14,825 bases of DNA from Candidatus Wolfebacteria bacterium (GTDB taxonomy: Bacteria; Patescibacteriota; Minisyncoccia; UBA6257; UBA9933). The DNA is taken from positions 1 to 14,825 of the forward strand of contig JAPLZW010000046.1 of assembly GCA_026394835.1 (NCBI GenBank), written 5' to 3'. Each line of letters begins with the position of its first letter. The stretch's first letter is position 1. Positions 1 through 6,246 of the stretch are shown in pieces. The translations under genes were made by a program, and so were the position numbers. Under the pieces are notes generated by a model. That model was not told the origin of the DNA. It searched no databases and worked only from the letters and a program-made list of their open reading frames with translations.

Positions 1-1222
1 TAATAAGCTCTTCCATTTTTTCTTCGGAAGAATATTCTATAAAAATTTTATTCCAGAGAGATTCCTGATGATGATAAAGATATTTGGTCATTTCTTTTTC
101 TTTTGCCAAAGACATTGAAGCGTCAATCAGGTTGAAACTCACGAGCATATCCGGTCCGGCATCGGTTTTGAAATAATCTCCCACCCAGTTTAAGTCCTGC
201 CAGAAATTCAAATCCGCGAGCGAATGGTCAAGTTGGCGCGCCGCAACCAGAAGCATCCGCTCCGCCCGTTCCCAGTGAAGCGCCTCGGGGTTCACATGCG
301 GTTCGAAAAGCCGCCAGTCATAAGGGTCTTCTTTCGCCAAGTATCTTTGGATAATCAGCCACTCGGCTTTATTGCCCGGAGCGAGCCTTGCGTCCAGTAC
401 GTCTCCCCGGAGCAAGGAAATAATGTTTTTGGCGAAAGTTTCACCATCCTTCGCGTAATGCCTGAATAAATCGGAATAAAAAGCGATTTCGCTGAAGTAA
501 TGAAGAATCAGGGAAAAATTCCGCAAAGTTTCCCCGGAAATTTCGAGGCTTAACGGCAAAACATAAATCACTCCGAGTTCTTTCAAATGGCTGATATTGT
601 GATGTTTCTTTTTTATGAATTCCTGCGCCGCTTTTGCCCAGCGCTCGGATAAAGCGATAGTGGTTATTTCTCTTTCCTCGAAATCGTCCGGTGAAAGTGT
701 TTCGTAATATTTGAAGAAAACACCGTTCAGCCATTCACTTCCCTCAAGAAATCGCAAACTGGTCCAAATTTCAAAAAAATTTTCGTTGGCTATTAATTCG
801 TCGGCATTTGAGTAACCAAGAGAGCGGATTACTTTTAAGGGCGGCTCCTTCCGCAAAAATTCCAGCGCTTTTTCCTTTTTCAAAAAAAATCCTTTGGGAG
901 GGCGCACCGAATCCTTCGCCGCTTTAAGCACCCGCTCCCAATCAGCCGGAACAGTGGCTCGGGGTTCGCCCAAAACTTTATAGAGATTCACATCGTCAGT
1001 CTCTATCTTCCGAAGCAAGCCGTTATAAATTTCTTTTGCGTCGGCGGTTGTTTTTAACCCTAAAATATCCAGCCGGTTTTTGATAACGAAATCATTTTCT
1101 TCCGAGATTTTTTCTATAATTCCCTTCCGCCCGGAAACAACCGCCATCTTTTCTTCAAGCAAACGGATATTGTCCTTATCCGTCCTTAAAATTCTCGCCA
1201 ATTTTTCGCAGCAAGTCATCAT
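1..1222 (-). CDS. Large uncharacterised protein, C-terminus cut off by the window edge
   Basis: An open frame of 407 codons runs without a stop from ATG at 1222 to the left edge, so the C-terminus is missing. A second ATG follows at once (MMTCCEKLARIL). The product is soluble-looking, rich in Lys, Glu, Trp and Phe, and predicted mostly helical, with no signal peptide or membrane segment. I see no catalytic motif and do not recognise the family. It has many aromatic pairs (WERVLKAAKDS, EIWTSLRFLEGSEWLN, LNFWQDLNWVG) that suggest an all-alpha repeat-like fold, but this is inference. It follows pfkB after a 114-nt AT-rich gap holding an inverted repeat, so it may be a separate transcript. No Shine-Dalgarno site is visible. 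The uninterrupted length and Lys/Glu-rich composition support a real gene. Confidence 0.82.
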   Translation of the reverse strand, partial: MMTCCEKLARILRTDKDNIRLLEEKMAVVSGRKGIIEKISEENDFVIKNRLDILGLKTTADAKEIYNGLLRKIETDDVNLYKVLGEPRATVPADWERVLKAAKDSVRPPKGFFLKKEKALEFLRKEPPLKVIRSLGYSNADELIANENFFEIWTSLRFLEGSEWLNGVFFKYYETLSPDDFEEREITTIALSERWAKAAQEFIKKKHHNISHLKELGVIYVLPLSLEISGETLRNFSLILHYFSEIAFYSDLFRHYAKDGETFAKNIISLLRGDVLDARLAPGNKAEWLIIQRYLAKEDPYDWRLFEPHVNPEALHWERAERMLLVAARQLDHSLADLNFWQDLNWVGDYFKTDAGPDMLVSFNLIDASMSLAKEKEMTKYLYHHQESLWNKIFIEYSSEEKMEELI

Positions 1223-1228
1223 TTAATT

Positions 1229-1318
1229 AAATCAAAATGTAAATATCAAAAATAAAAATTACAGATTAAAGTGTTAAAAATTTTTATAATTTAAAATTGT
1301 CATTTTACACTTTGATTT
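1229..1318. repeat. AT-rich imperfect inverted repeat between pfkB and the next gene
   Basis: The arm AAATCAAAATGTAAAT (1229-1244) is nearly the reverse complement of ATTTTACACTTTGATTT (1302-1318). In RNA the minus-strand copies pair over about 15 positions with one G-U pair. The gap is almost pure A/T. It could act as a weak terminator or processing hairpin downstream of pfkB, or be a copy of the AT-rich spacer repeats common in Patescibacteria genomes. Function is inferred. Confidence 0.5.
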
Positions 1319-1336
1319 TTGATTTTTTAACTAACG

Positions 1337-2413
1337 TCACACGGTCTTCTCCCTTATCAAAAGATTTTTCCATCTTTCATCCTCCTCAAATTCCGTCTTG
1401 GTCAAAATTCCCGGTTTTGCGCCGATTTTTTCAATCACCGAAGTCGCGTTGGCCGAGCCCAATCTGATGGCATATTCAATCGCTAATTGCTGGCCGCAAA
1501 TTGCGGATTTACCTCCGTCAGAATTTTGCAATTTTGAAATCTTGCAATCTTTCAATCGTTTTATCAGGCCCGCGACAAATCCCGAACCAAAAGCATCACC
1601 GGCGCCGGTGCGATCAACTACCTCCCTTTCTTTGAATATCCCCGCTTCGTAAATCTTAAAACCATCGGAAATTTCCAAACCATTCGCGCCATCGGTCATA
1701 ACAATAATTCCCTTAACCGCCTCGTCCAAAACCGAAAAAATCTTTTTTTTATCGCCGTAATCGGCGCCGGTAAGATAAGACGCTTCTTCGCGGTTTAAAA
1801 TTACAACCTGCGACTTACTTAATATGTTCTTCAATCCCGAAAGCCCTTTTTGGATAAGTTTTTTTGAAGGATTGATAGCTATGCTCACGCCCCTCTCCGA
1901 AAGATAGCCAATCAGATATTCAACAACATCAAACGGAATATTGCCCGGAACAATGTATGCCCAACGCGCCTTCAGTTTTCTCAAGGGAATATCTTTTATA
2001 TCCCACGAATCGCCGGCGCCGCGATAAACCAAAATCGTCCGTTCGCCGCCGGAAGATAAAAGGATGGTGTCGTAGCCCGTGGGAATTTTTTTGTCTTTTA
2101 CGGCAAAAATTTTTATGCCTTCTTTTTCCAACTCGCTTAAAATTTCTTCCCCGCTGTCATCTTCGCCGATTTTAATCAAAGCCGCGGTTTTAAAACCCTG
2201 CCGGCTGAAAGTCACAGCGGTGTTTGTGGCTCCGCCACCCGTCATAAAAACCGGCTCATCCACTTCAACTTTCCCGCCTAAAGCAAAACACTGCGCTTCT
2301 CCCGAAGGAAAACCGATTTTTTTCAAATGCTCGGGGTCTTTTAGTATTTTAAAAAACGGGCTTCGCAAGAAAACGTCTTTGGTGGCCGTGCCGATAGTAA
2401 TAATATCAAACAT
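1337..2413 (-). CDS. PfkB-family carbohydrate kinase (ribokinase-like)
   Basis: Predicted ATP-dependent sugar kinase of the ribokinase/PfkB family, 358 residues. The N-terminal strand MFDIITIGTATKDV is followed by the first family signature, GGGATNTAVTFSRQG (residues 59-73). The second signature, VDRTGAGDAFGSGFVAG (266-282), contains the catalytic base Asp273 and the anion hole Gly residues. A further ATP-site segment is VMTDGANGLEI (238-248). The C-terminal end LGSANATSVIEKIGAKPG (318-335) is also typical. Between helix AGLIK and AIRLGSANA there is an insert of about 23 residues (287-309) that family members normally lack, encoded by a repeat. Substrate cannot be read from sequence; position after pentose phosphate genes suggests a pentose or related sugar. 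ATG at 2413 is chosen because it opens the first beta strand. No Shine-Dalgarno site; the start abuts a TAG-type spacer repeat. Confidence 0.9.
   Translation of the reverse strand: MFDIITIGTATKDVFLRSPFFKILKDPEHLKKIGFPSGEAQCFALGGKVEVDEPVFMTGGGATNTAVTFSRQGFKTAALIKIGEDDSGEEILSELEKEGIKIFAVKDKKIPTGYDTILLSSGGERTILVYRGAGDSWDIKDIPLRKLKARWAYIVPGNIPFDVVEYLIGYLSERGVSIAINPSKKLIQKGLSGLKNILSKSQVVILNREEASYLTGADYGDKKKIFSVLDEAVKGIIVMTDGANGLEISDGFKIYEAGIFKEREVVDRTGAGDAFGSGFVAGLIKRLKDCKISKLQNSDGGKSAICGQQLAIEYAIRLGSANATSVIEKIGAKPGILTKTEFEEDERWKNLLIREKTV
1521..1558. repeat. Low-complexity repeat inserted in frame within the pfkB-family gene
   Basis: Plus-strand text is built from near-copies of TTGCAAT and TTTGAAAT. 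It encodes Lys-Asp-Cys-Lys-Ile-Ser-Lys-Leu-Gln at the tip of an insert (residues about 287-309) that lies between the nucleotide-binding helix and the conserved C-terminal segment. The adjacent DNA at 1494-1506 is a near-perfect palindrome, CCGCAAATTGCGG. Confidence 0.6.
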
Positions 2414-2458
2414 AGTTTAGTAGTTAGGAATTAGTAGCTAGCAGTTAGGATTTAAAAA
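2414..2458. repeat. TAG/CTA-type spacer repeat, copy 1 (between four-helix gene and pfkB)
   Basis: The plus strand reads as tandem variants of TAGTAGTTAGGAATT and TTAGTAGCTAGCAG. It fills the whole gap between the stop of the four-helix-bundle gene and the pfkB start. It is in inverted orientation to the copy on the other side of the four-helix gene. Confidence 0.7.
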
Positions 2459-2821
2459 CTATAAATTAGCTCTTAAAACGTTCCCTAATTTATTTAACAT
2501 TCTCATAATCTCGCAGAGAGTCTCTGAAATTCCTTCATACTCATTTTTATTTACATAACCCAATTCCTCTGAGATTACCAGTTGTGTTTCTAATTCAGCT
2601 CCAGAAGAGAAAGCTATATTAACAAATTGGGCATACTCTTTAGTATGCCTTCTTGCGTAGCCTTCAGCAATATTAGAAGGAATTGCTACCACGGCCCTCC
2701 TTATCTGGCTAGTCAGCCCAAATAATTCTGATTTGGGAAATTTTTCGGTTAGTTTATAAACTTTTACGACTAAAGCAATGGACTTCTGCCAAACAATCAG
2801 CTCTCGAAAACTTTTTGTCAT
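2459..2821 (-). CDS. Four-helix-bundle protein, 23S rRNA-intervening-sequence (S23/IVP) family
   Basis: A 120-residue all-helical protein of the S23 intervening-sequence family (Pfam PF05635, TIGR02436 type), related to the Avd accessory proteins of diversity-generating retroelements. Visible hallmarks are FRELIVWQKSIALV near the N-terminus, KFPKSELFGLTSQIRRA, then VAIPSNIAEGYAR and the acidic helix SSGAELETQLVISEELGY. These match the family's usual length and layout. ATG at 2821 is preferred to the in-frame TTG at 2827 because it gives the usual short N-terminus. There is no Shine-Dalgarno site. The gene sits between the transketolase C-half and pfkB and is bordered on both sides by the same TAG/CTA repeat in opposite orientations, which suggests it arrived as a unit. 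Biochemical role is unknown; family members are thought to bind nucleic acid or partner proteins. Confidence 0.92.
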   Translation of the reverse strand: MTKSFRELIVWQKSIALVVKVYKLTEKFPKSELFGLTSQIRRAVVAIPSNIAEGYARRHTKEYAQFVNIAFSSGAELETQLVISEELGYVNKNEYEGISETLCEIMRMLNKLGNVLRANL

Positions 2822-2824
2822 AAT

Positions 2825-2862
2825 CAAATACTAACTACTAAATCCTAGCTACTAACTACTTC
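2825..2862. repeat. TAG/CTA-type spacer repeat, copy 2 (between transketolase C-half and four-helix gene)
   Basis: The plus strand reads CTAACTACTAAATCCTAGCT followed by ACTAACTACT. It is the inverted counterpart of copy 1, overlaps the TAG stop of the transketolase C-half (2856-2858), and runs to within a few bases of the four-helix gene start. Confidence 0.7.
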
Positions 2863-3845
2863 CTCCTAATTGCTCTTTTCGCCGCCAATTTGATATCCGT
2901 AGCCGTCAATCCGTATTTCTTAGCCAATTCTTTGGGTGAGCCGCTTTCCCCAAAAACTCCCTGAATGCCGACAAATTCCATAGGAACCGGATTATGCTTC
3001 GCGAGCAATTCGGCGATCGCGCTCCCCAGCCCTCCCGCAACCTGATGCTCTTCCACGGAAACCACGGCTCCGTATTTTTCCGATACTTCCAAAATTTTCT
3101 TTTCATCCAATGGTTTTATTGTGTGGCTATTCAAAACAATAGAGCCGATTTTTTCCTCTTCAAGTTCTTTGGCGGCGAGAAGCGCTTCGTAAATAATCGG
3201 CCCCGCGGCTATGATTACAACTTGCGGTTTTTTTGACTGCCAGAAAATTTCCGCCTTCCCGGGGATAAACGGAGTTTCCCTGCCGGTCATAACCGGCGTT
3301 TTTTCCCTTCCGAAACGCAAATAAACCGGTCCCCAGATTTTCGCGGCCGCGATGGTTGCTTTTTGCGCTTCAATCGCGTCGCACGGAACGATAACCTTCA
3401 TATTTGCCAAAACTCTCATCAAGGCAATATCTTCAAGAGCTTGATGCGTTGCGCCGTCCGGACCCACGGAAATTCCCGCATGCGCGCCGGCGATTTTTAC
3501 ATTTGAATCATTATAGGAAATCACGGTTCTTATTTGTTCCCAATTCCGGCCGGGAGAAAAAACCGCGTAAGAAGATATAAAAGGAATCTTTCCGGAAATT
3601 CCCATCCCCGCGGCGATAGCCGCCAGATTCTGTTCCGCCACCCCGACTTCAAAAAAACGTTCCGGATATTTCTTGGCGAATCCTTCCACGCGCGTTGACT
3701 CCTTAAGGTCGGCGCAAAGCGCCACCACTTCCGGATTTTGGGCTCCCGCCAGAAACAGCCCATCCCCGTAACCGTCACGAGTCGGCCGCTCTTCGATTTT
3801 AGGGTCAAAAATTTTGGGATTTAAGCCGATTTCCTGATTGAGCAT
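2856..3845 (-). CDS. Transketolase, C-terminal subunit
   Basis: A 329-residue protein carrying the pyrimidine-binding and C-terminal domains of transketolase, as in split archaeal and bacterial enzymes. It should pair with the N-half encoded at 5153-6013 and use thiamine diphosphate to move two-carbon units between pentose phosphates. Visible motifs are RPTRDGYGDGL near the start, EVGVAEQNLAAIAAGMG (residues 66-82) with the catalytic cofactor-activating Glu71, and the Phe/Tyr-rich strand IPFISSYAVF. GAHAGISVGPDGATHQALED follows, then the C-domain SHTIKPLDEKKI and EEHQVAGGLGSAIAELL. ATG at 3845 is chosen: upstream in-frame codons to 3920 give an unrelated low-quality extension that overlaps the small membrane-protein gene. 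The stop codon lies inside a spacer repeat. Confidence 0.93.
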   Translation of the reverse strand: MLNQEIGLNPKIFDPKIEERPTRDGYGDGLFLAGAQNPEVVALCADLKESTRVEGFAKKYPERFFEVGVAEQNLAAIAAGMGISGKIPFISSYAVFSPGRNWEQIRTVISYNDSNVKIAGAHAGISVGPDGATHQALEDIALMRVLANMKVIVPCDAIEAQKATIAAAKIWGPVYLRFGREKTPVMTGRETPFIPGKAEIFWQSKKPQVVIIAAGPIIYEALLAAKELEEEKIGSIVLNSHTIKPLDEKKILEVSEKYGAVVSVEEHQVAGGLGSAIAELLAKHNPVPMEFVGIQGVFGESGSPKELAKKYGLTATDIKLAAKRAIRRK

Positions 3846-3861
3846 TTTTAAATAAATTAGC

Positions 3862-3975
3862 CTAAGAAGAAGACCTAAGGAGGAACATCGCCATAACGAA
3901 AAGAACGATGTAGGTGACAAAGAAAGCGACTGTCATAGTGCCGATAAATACCCGATGGATTTTTACGTCAACCAA
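3862..3975 (-). CDS. Tiny single-pass membrane protein (37 aa, TTG start)
   Basis: A frame from TTG at 3975 encodes 37 residues: a short charged head (MVDVKIHRV) and one continuous hydrophobic helix (FIGTMTVAFFVTYIVLFVMA), ending FLLRSSS. It lies just after a TATAAT promoter and stops 16 nt before the transketolase C-half. No ATG is available in front of the helix other than the internal ATG of GTM, so the TTG is the best guess. A similar arrangement, with a 58-residue membrane peptide 8 nt ahead, precedes the transketolase N-half. No family is recognised. It could still be chance, since short hydrophobic frames are common. Confidence 0.5.
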   Translation of the reverse strand: MVDVKIHRVFIGTMTVAFFVTYIVLFVMAMFLLRSSS

Positions 3976-3985
3976 GGTCAGCTTA

Positions 3986-4014
3986 ATTATATCATTTTTA
4001 GATTCTAATTGTAA
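3986..4014 (-). promoter_or_regulatory. Putative promoter for the 37-aa peptide and transketolase C-half unit
   Basis: On the minus strand there is a perfect -10 TATAAT (3991-3986) with 17 nt to TTACAA (4014-4009), a weak -35. It lies directly after the stop codon of the DUF5671 gene. Predicted start is near 3979, leaving only a few bases before the TTG at 3975. Confidence 0.5.
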
Positions 4015-4950
4015 TTATATTCCGGGTTTCATTGCGGGAACTAAATTTTTTTGGTAAAGCTCCGGGTCGATGTTCCGAGAGAAACAAACTCTTCCCGCAT
4101 CATGGTTCCAATTATCGTTATTATTCACCCCCAATGGTTTGGCGGCGTTCAGCCTGGAATCGCCGGAGGAAAGATTAAAATTACCGCATAGCTCAAACGA
4201 CAAGATTCCTGTTATTTTATATTCGTAGGCTTGCTTTGTGTCAGGGTCGCCGGGCGCCTTAAAACCAGATATACTGTCGGTTAAATCGGCCAATGACTGG
4301 GGTAATTTATTTTTTTGCTGCCAGAAATAAACGGCTTGCCCTTGGATATTCTGCAAATCGGAAACCCTTTGCTCGTCAAAACGAATTTGCCTTTGTTTAA
4401 ATGGCGAACCGACCGCAAAAAATCCATAGATAACAACAAGAGCCGCAAGCCCGAGAGATGACCAGATAACCAATTTTGCCTTGGAGTTGAAATCTCCCGG
4501 AGTTTTTTTCAAATCATAAAGGTAGTACCAGAAAACCAAACCGCCAACCGCAAAAACCGATAAAACTTTAAGCAAAAACGGAGTTGTGAATTCGCCGCCG
4601 AGAAAATTGTAAATCAAAGCCACCAAATTCCCTATAAGAAGAAGCGCTGACAGAAAAATCGTGAGATAGATGAGCCACCTCCGTAATTTTAAATCATTTT
4701 TCCCGGGATTTCTTGCCAAATCCTTTTCTATAAACTTCGCCGTCCAAAGAAATACGCCGAAGACGATTATAAAAAGCGAAAGTGACCAGCGGATAGAACC
4801 TGACGGGTCAAAATAATTAAGCGGGTCGGGAAAAGCAATGTTGATATAATCAAAAATCAAACTCAATACGCTGAAAGTGCTGATGTATAGCGCGATAGTG
4901 TTTAAAAGATTCATAAACACGTCGCGCGGATAAGTTTTTTGTGTTTCCAT
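4015..4950 (-). CDS. DUF5671-type membrane protein with extracytoplasmic C-terminal domain
   Basis: A 311-residue protein with five predicted membrane segments (about residues 15-38, 55-72, 91-114, 124-145 and 159-180), followed by a soluble tail of about 130 residues. The start METQKTYPRDVFMNLLNTIALY and the spacing of the first four helices match the DUF5671 family, frequent in Patescibacteria. The tail begins RQIRFDEQRVSDLQNIQ and continues YFWQQKNKLPQSLADL. This resembles the helix and short hairpin of pseudopilin-like domains, where xLPxSLxxL is common, and it ends with two Cys residues (LCGNF, RVCFS) that could form a disulphide outside the cell. The start codon directly abuts a 146-bp inverted-repeat element, so that element supplies the leader. 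It interrupts the two transketolase halves. Function is unknown. Confidence 0.85.
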   Translation of the reverse strand: METQKTYPRDVFMNLLNTIALYISTFSVLSLIFDYINIAFPDPLNYFDPSGSIRWSLSLFIIVFGVFLWTAKFIEKDLARNPGKNDLKLRRWLIYLTIFLSALLLIGNLVALIYNFLGGEFTTPFLLKVLSVFAVGGLVFWYYLYDLKKTPGDFNSKAKLVIWSSLGLAALVVIYGFFAVGSPFKQRQIRFDEQRVSDLQNIQGQAVYFWQQKNKLPQSLADLTDSISGFKAPGDPDTKQAYEYKITGILSFELCGNFNLSSGDSRLNAAKPLGVNNNDNWNHDAGRVCFSRNIDPELYQKNLVPAMKPGI

Positions 4951-5096
4951 ACCCAGTAGTAGACTCGCGATAGCGACTTATCTTAAAGATAATCCATCGG
5001 AGTAATTATGTTATTAATTAATTTTAAAACTATTTATTATCGCTGTCCCGGCAATGATTTAAATTGATTATCTTTATCGCGAGCTCACTACTGGGC
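4951..5096. mobile_element. MITE-like 146-bp element with terminal inverted repeats
   Basis: The left end ACCCAGTAGTAGACTCGCGA (4951-4970) and right end TCGCGAGCTCACTACTGGGC (5077-5096) are inverted copies sharing CCCAGTAGT, CTCGCGATA and, further in, AAGATAATC. The left arm has about 13 extra bases, including part of the palindrome TTATCTTAAAGATAA (4978-4992). The centre is AT-rich and has no open frame. This is the layout of a miniature inverted-repeat element or a large structured RNA hairpin. It ends one base before the ATG of the DUF5671 gene. I cannot see a clear target-site duplication. Confidence 0.65.
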
Positions 5097-5107
5097 ATAT
5101 TTTTTAA

Positions 5108-5150
5108 ATCCTAATTACCAAATACTAACTACTAAATTCTTCTAGCTACC
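5108..5150. repeat. TAG/CTA-type spacer repeat, copy 3 (after transketolase N-half)
   Basis: The plus strand reads TCCTAATTACCAAATACTAA followed by CTACTAAATTCTTCTAGCTA. It is the same family and orientation as copy 2. It lies between the MITE-like element and the stop codon of the transketolase N-half. Confidence 0.65.
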
Positions 5151-5152
5151 GC

Positions 5153-6013
5153 TTACTCGTGCTCGCTCATTATCCTGCCATGAAGCGTACGCAATTCTCC
5201 CAAGGCTTCTCTCGCTTCATCTTTTGTCGGCGGCTTGCCATGCCAGCGATAATCCCTTTCCATAAAACTTACACCCTTGCCGGGAATCGTGTGGCAAACA
5301 ATAACCGTCGGTTTTTCATAAGTCGCCTTGGCTTCGTTTATGGCCGCGACGAACTCCGTAATGTCATTGCCGTTCACTTCCAAGACATTCCATCTGAAAG
5401 CTTCGTATTTATCCCGCAAAGATTCCAAAGGCATCACATTTTCGGTAAAACCGTCTATCTGTATATTATTACGGTCCACGATGGCCGTCAGGTTATTCAG
5501 GCAGTTCTTACCCGCGAACATTATCGCCTCCCAGGTATTTCCGCAATTATGCTCGCCATCGGACATCAGGCAATAGATATGATGTTTTGCTCCGTCCAGC
5601 CTCGCGGCAAGCGCCATGCCGATAGATTGCGACAATCCCGAGCCCAAAGGACCGGAGGTGGTTTCAATCCCGGGTAATGATTTCCTGTGCGGATGGCCTT
5701 GAAGGCGCGAACCGAGCTTCCGCAATGTCATAAGTTCCTTAACCGGAAAATAACCTGCATGCGCCAAAGTCGCGTATTGGACCGGGCAAATATGGCCGTT
5801 GGACAAAACTACCCTGTCGCGTTTCTCCCAGTCCGGAGCTTTGGGATTGTGGTTTAAAACATGGAAATACAAAGCTGTAAAAATATCAGCCATGCCCAAG
5901 GGTCCGGCTGAATGGCCGCTCCCCGCCTCAACAAGCATCTTAATAATATCCTGACGGATCACGTTCGCCATTTCTTCCAGAAATTTCAGCTTTTTTTCGT
6001 GTAAAATTTCCAT
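5153..6013 (-). CDS. Transketolase, N-terminal (thiamine diphosphate-binding) subunit
   Basis: A 286-residue protein matching the N-terminal half of transketolase. It binds the diphosphate and metal end of the cofactor and complements the C-half at 2856-3845. Visible motifs: AGSGHSAGPLGMADIFTALY (residues 30-49) with substrate-site His34, DRVVLSNGHICPVQYATLAH (66-85) with His74, PGIETTSGPLGSGLSQSIG (114-132), and the cofactor motif starting SDGEHNCGNTWEA (151-163) and ending VDRNN (179-183). The end region CHTIPGKGVSFMER is also typical. ATG at 6013 is chosen because it is 8 nt after the stop of the 58-residue peptide and gives the usual helical start; an upstream in-frame ATG at 6100 would overlap that peptide's gene. 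The halves are separated by a MITE-like element and a membrane-protein gene. Confidence 0.94.
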   Translation of the reverse strand: MEILHEKKLKFLEEMANVIRQDIIKMLVEAGSGHSAGPLGMADIFTALYFHVLNHNPKAPDWEKRDRVVLSNGHICPVQYATLAHAGYFPVKELMTLRKLGSRLQGHPHRKSLPGIETTSGPLGSGLSQSIGMALAARLDGAKHHIYCLMSDGEHNCGNTWEAIMFAGKNCLNNLTAIVDRNNIQIDGFTENVMPLESLRDKYEAFRWNVLEVNGNDITEFVAAINEAKATYEKPTVIVCHTIPGKGVSFMERDYRWHGKPPTKDEAREALGELRTLHGRIMSEHE

Positions 6014-6021
6014 TCTAAAGT

Positions 6022-6198
6022 TTATGACCTTACAACCCCTTTTATATAATGGATGTTTTCTCCGATGATGGTCATCATCCAGAGCATCCACGTAAAACAT
6101 CCAAAAAGAAATATTAAAATTGAAGCCATAAATAAATAAACCAGGGATTCAATAGTGATTTTGCCGCTGATTTTATTTTTATTTTTTCTCTTCACCAT
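6022..6198 (-). CDS. Small membrane protein (58 aa) between rpe and transketolase N-half
   Basis: ATG at 6198 opens a 58-codon frame. It has a strongly basic head (MVKRKNKNKISGK), a hydrophobic helix (SLVYLFMASILIFLFGCFTW, residues 18-37) running on through MLWMMTIIG, and a short polar tail (ENIHYIKGVVRS). The basic-then-hydrophobic pattern predicts one membrane pass with the N-terminus inside. It stops 8 nt before the transketolase N-half and starts 48 nt after rpe, so it fits within the operon. No Shine-Dalgarno site and no family recognised. Its place mirrors the 37-residue peptide ahead of the transketolase C-half. Confidence 0.65.
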   Translation of the reverse strand: MVKRKNKNKISGKITIESLVYLFMASILIFLFGCFTWMLWMMTIIGENIHYIKGVVRS

Positions 6199-6207
6199 TG
6201 TTTAAAA

Positions 6208-6240
6208 AGTAATTAGGAGCTAGTAGCTAGAATCTAGGAG
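6208..6240. repeat. TAG/CTA-type spacer repeat, copy 4 (after rpe)
   Basis: The plus strand has TAATTAGGAGCTAGTAGCTA followed by GAATCTAGGAG, in the same orientation as copy 1. It fills most of the gap between the rpe stop and the 58-residue peptide. The text AGCTAGTAGCTAG is itself a tandem of one unit. Confidence 0.6.
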
Positions 6241-6246
6241 ATTTAT

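Noticed and set aside
224..734. Frames on both strands within the left-edge gene
   Set aside because: They are shadows of the 407-codon open frame, which runs uninterrupted in one frame.
1337..1339. Recoding of TGA as Gly or Trp, as in some Patescibacteria
   Set aside because: TGA ends the pfkB-family gene where the family normally ends, so it is read as a stop.
3846..3920. Longer N-terminus for the transketolase C-half (start at 3920)
   Set aside because: The extra residues are unlike transketolase and overlap the 37-residue peptide; the conserved part begins just after the ATG at 3845.
6014..6100. Longer N-terminus for the transketolase N-half (start at 6100)
   Set aside because: It overlaps the 58-residue membrane peptide in another frame and adds a non-family His/Asp-rich stretch.
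2414..6240. CRISPR array made of the TAG/CTA repeats
   Set aside because: The copies are irregular, widely spaced, in both orientations and lack uniform spacers; no cas gene is present.
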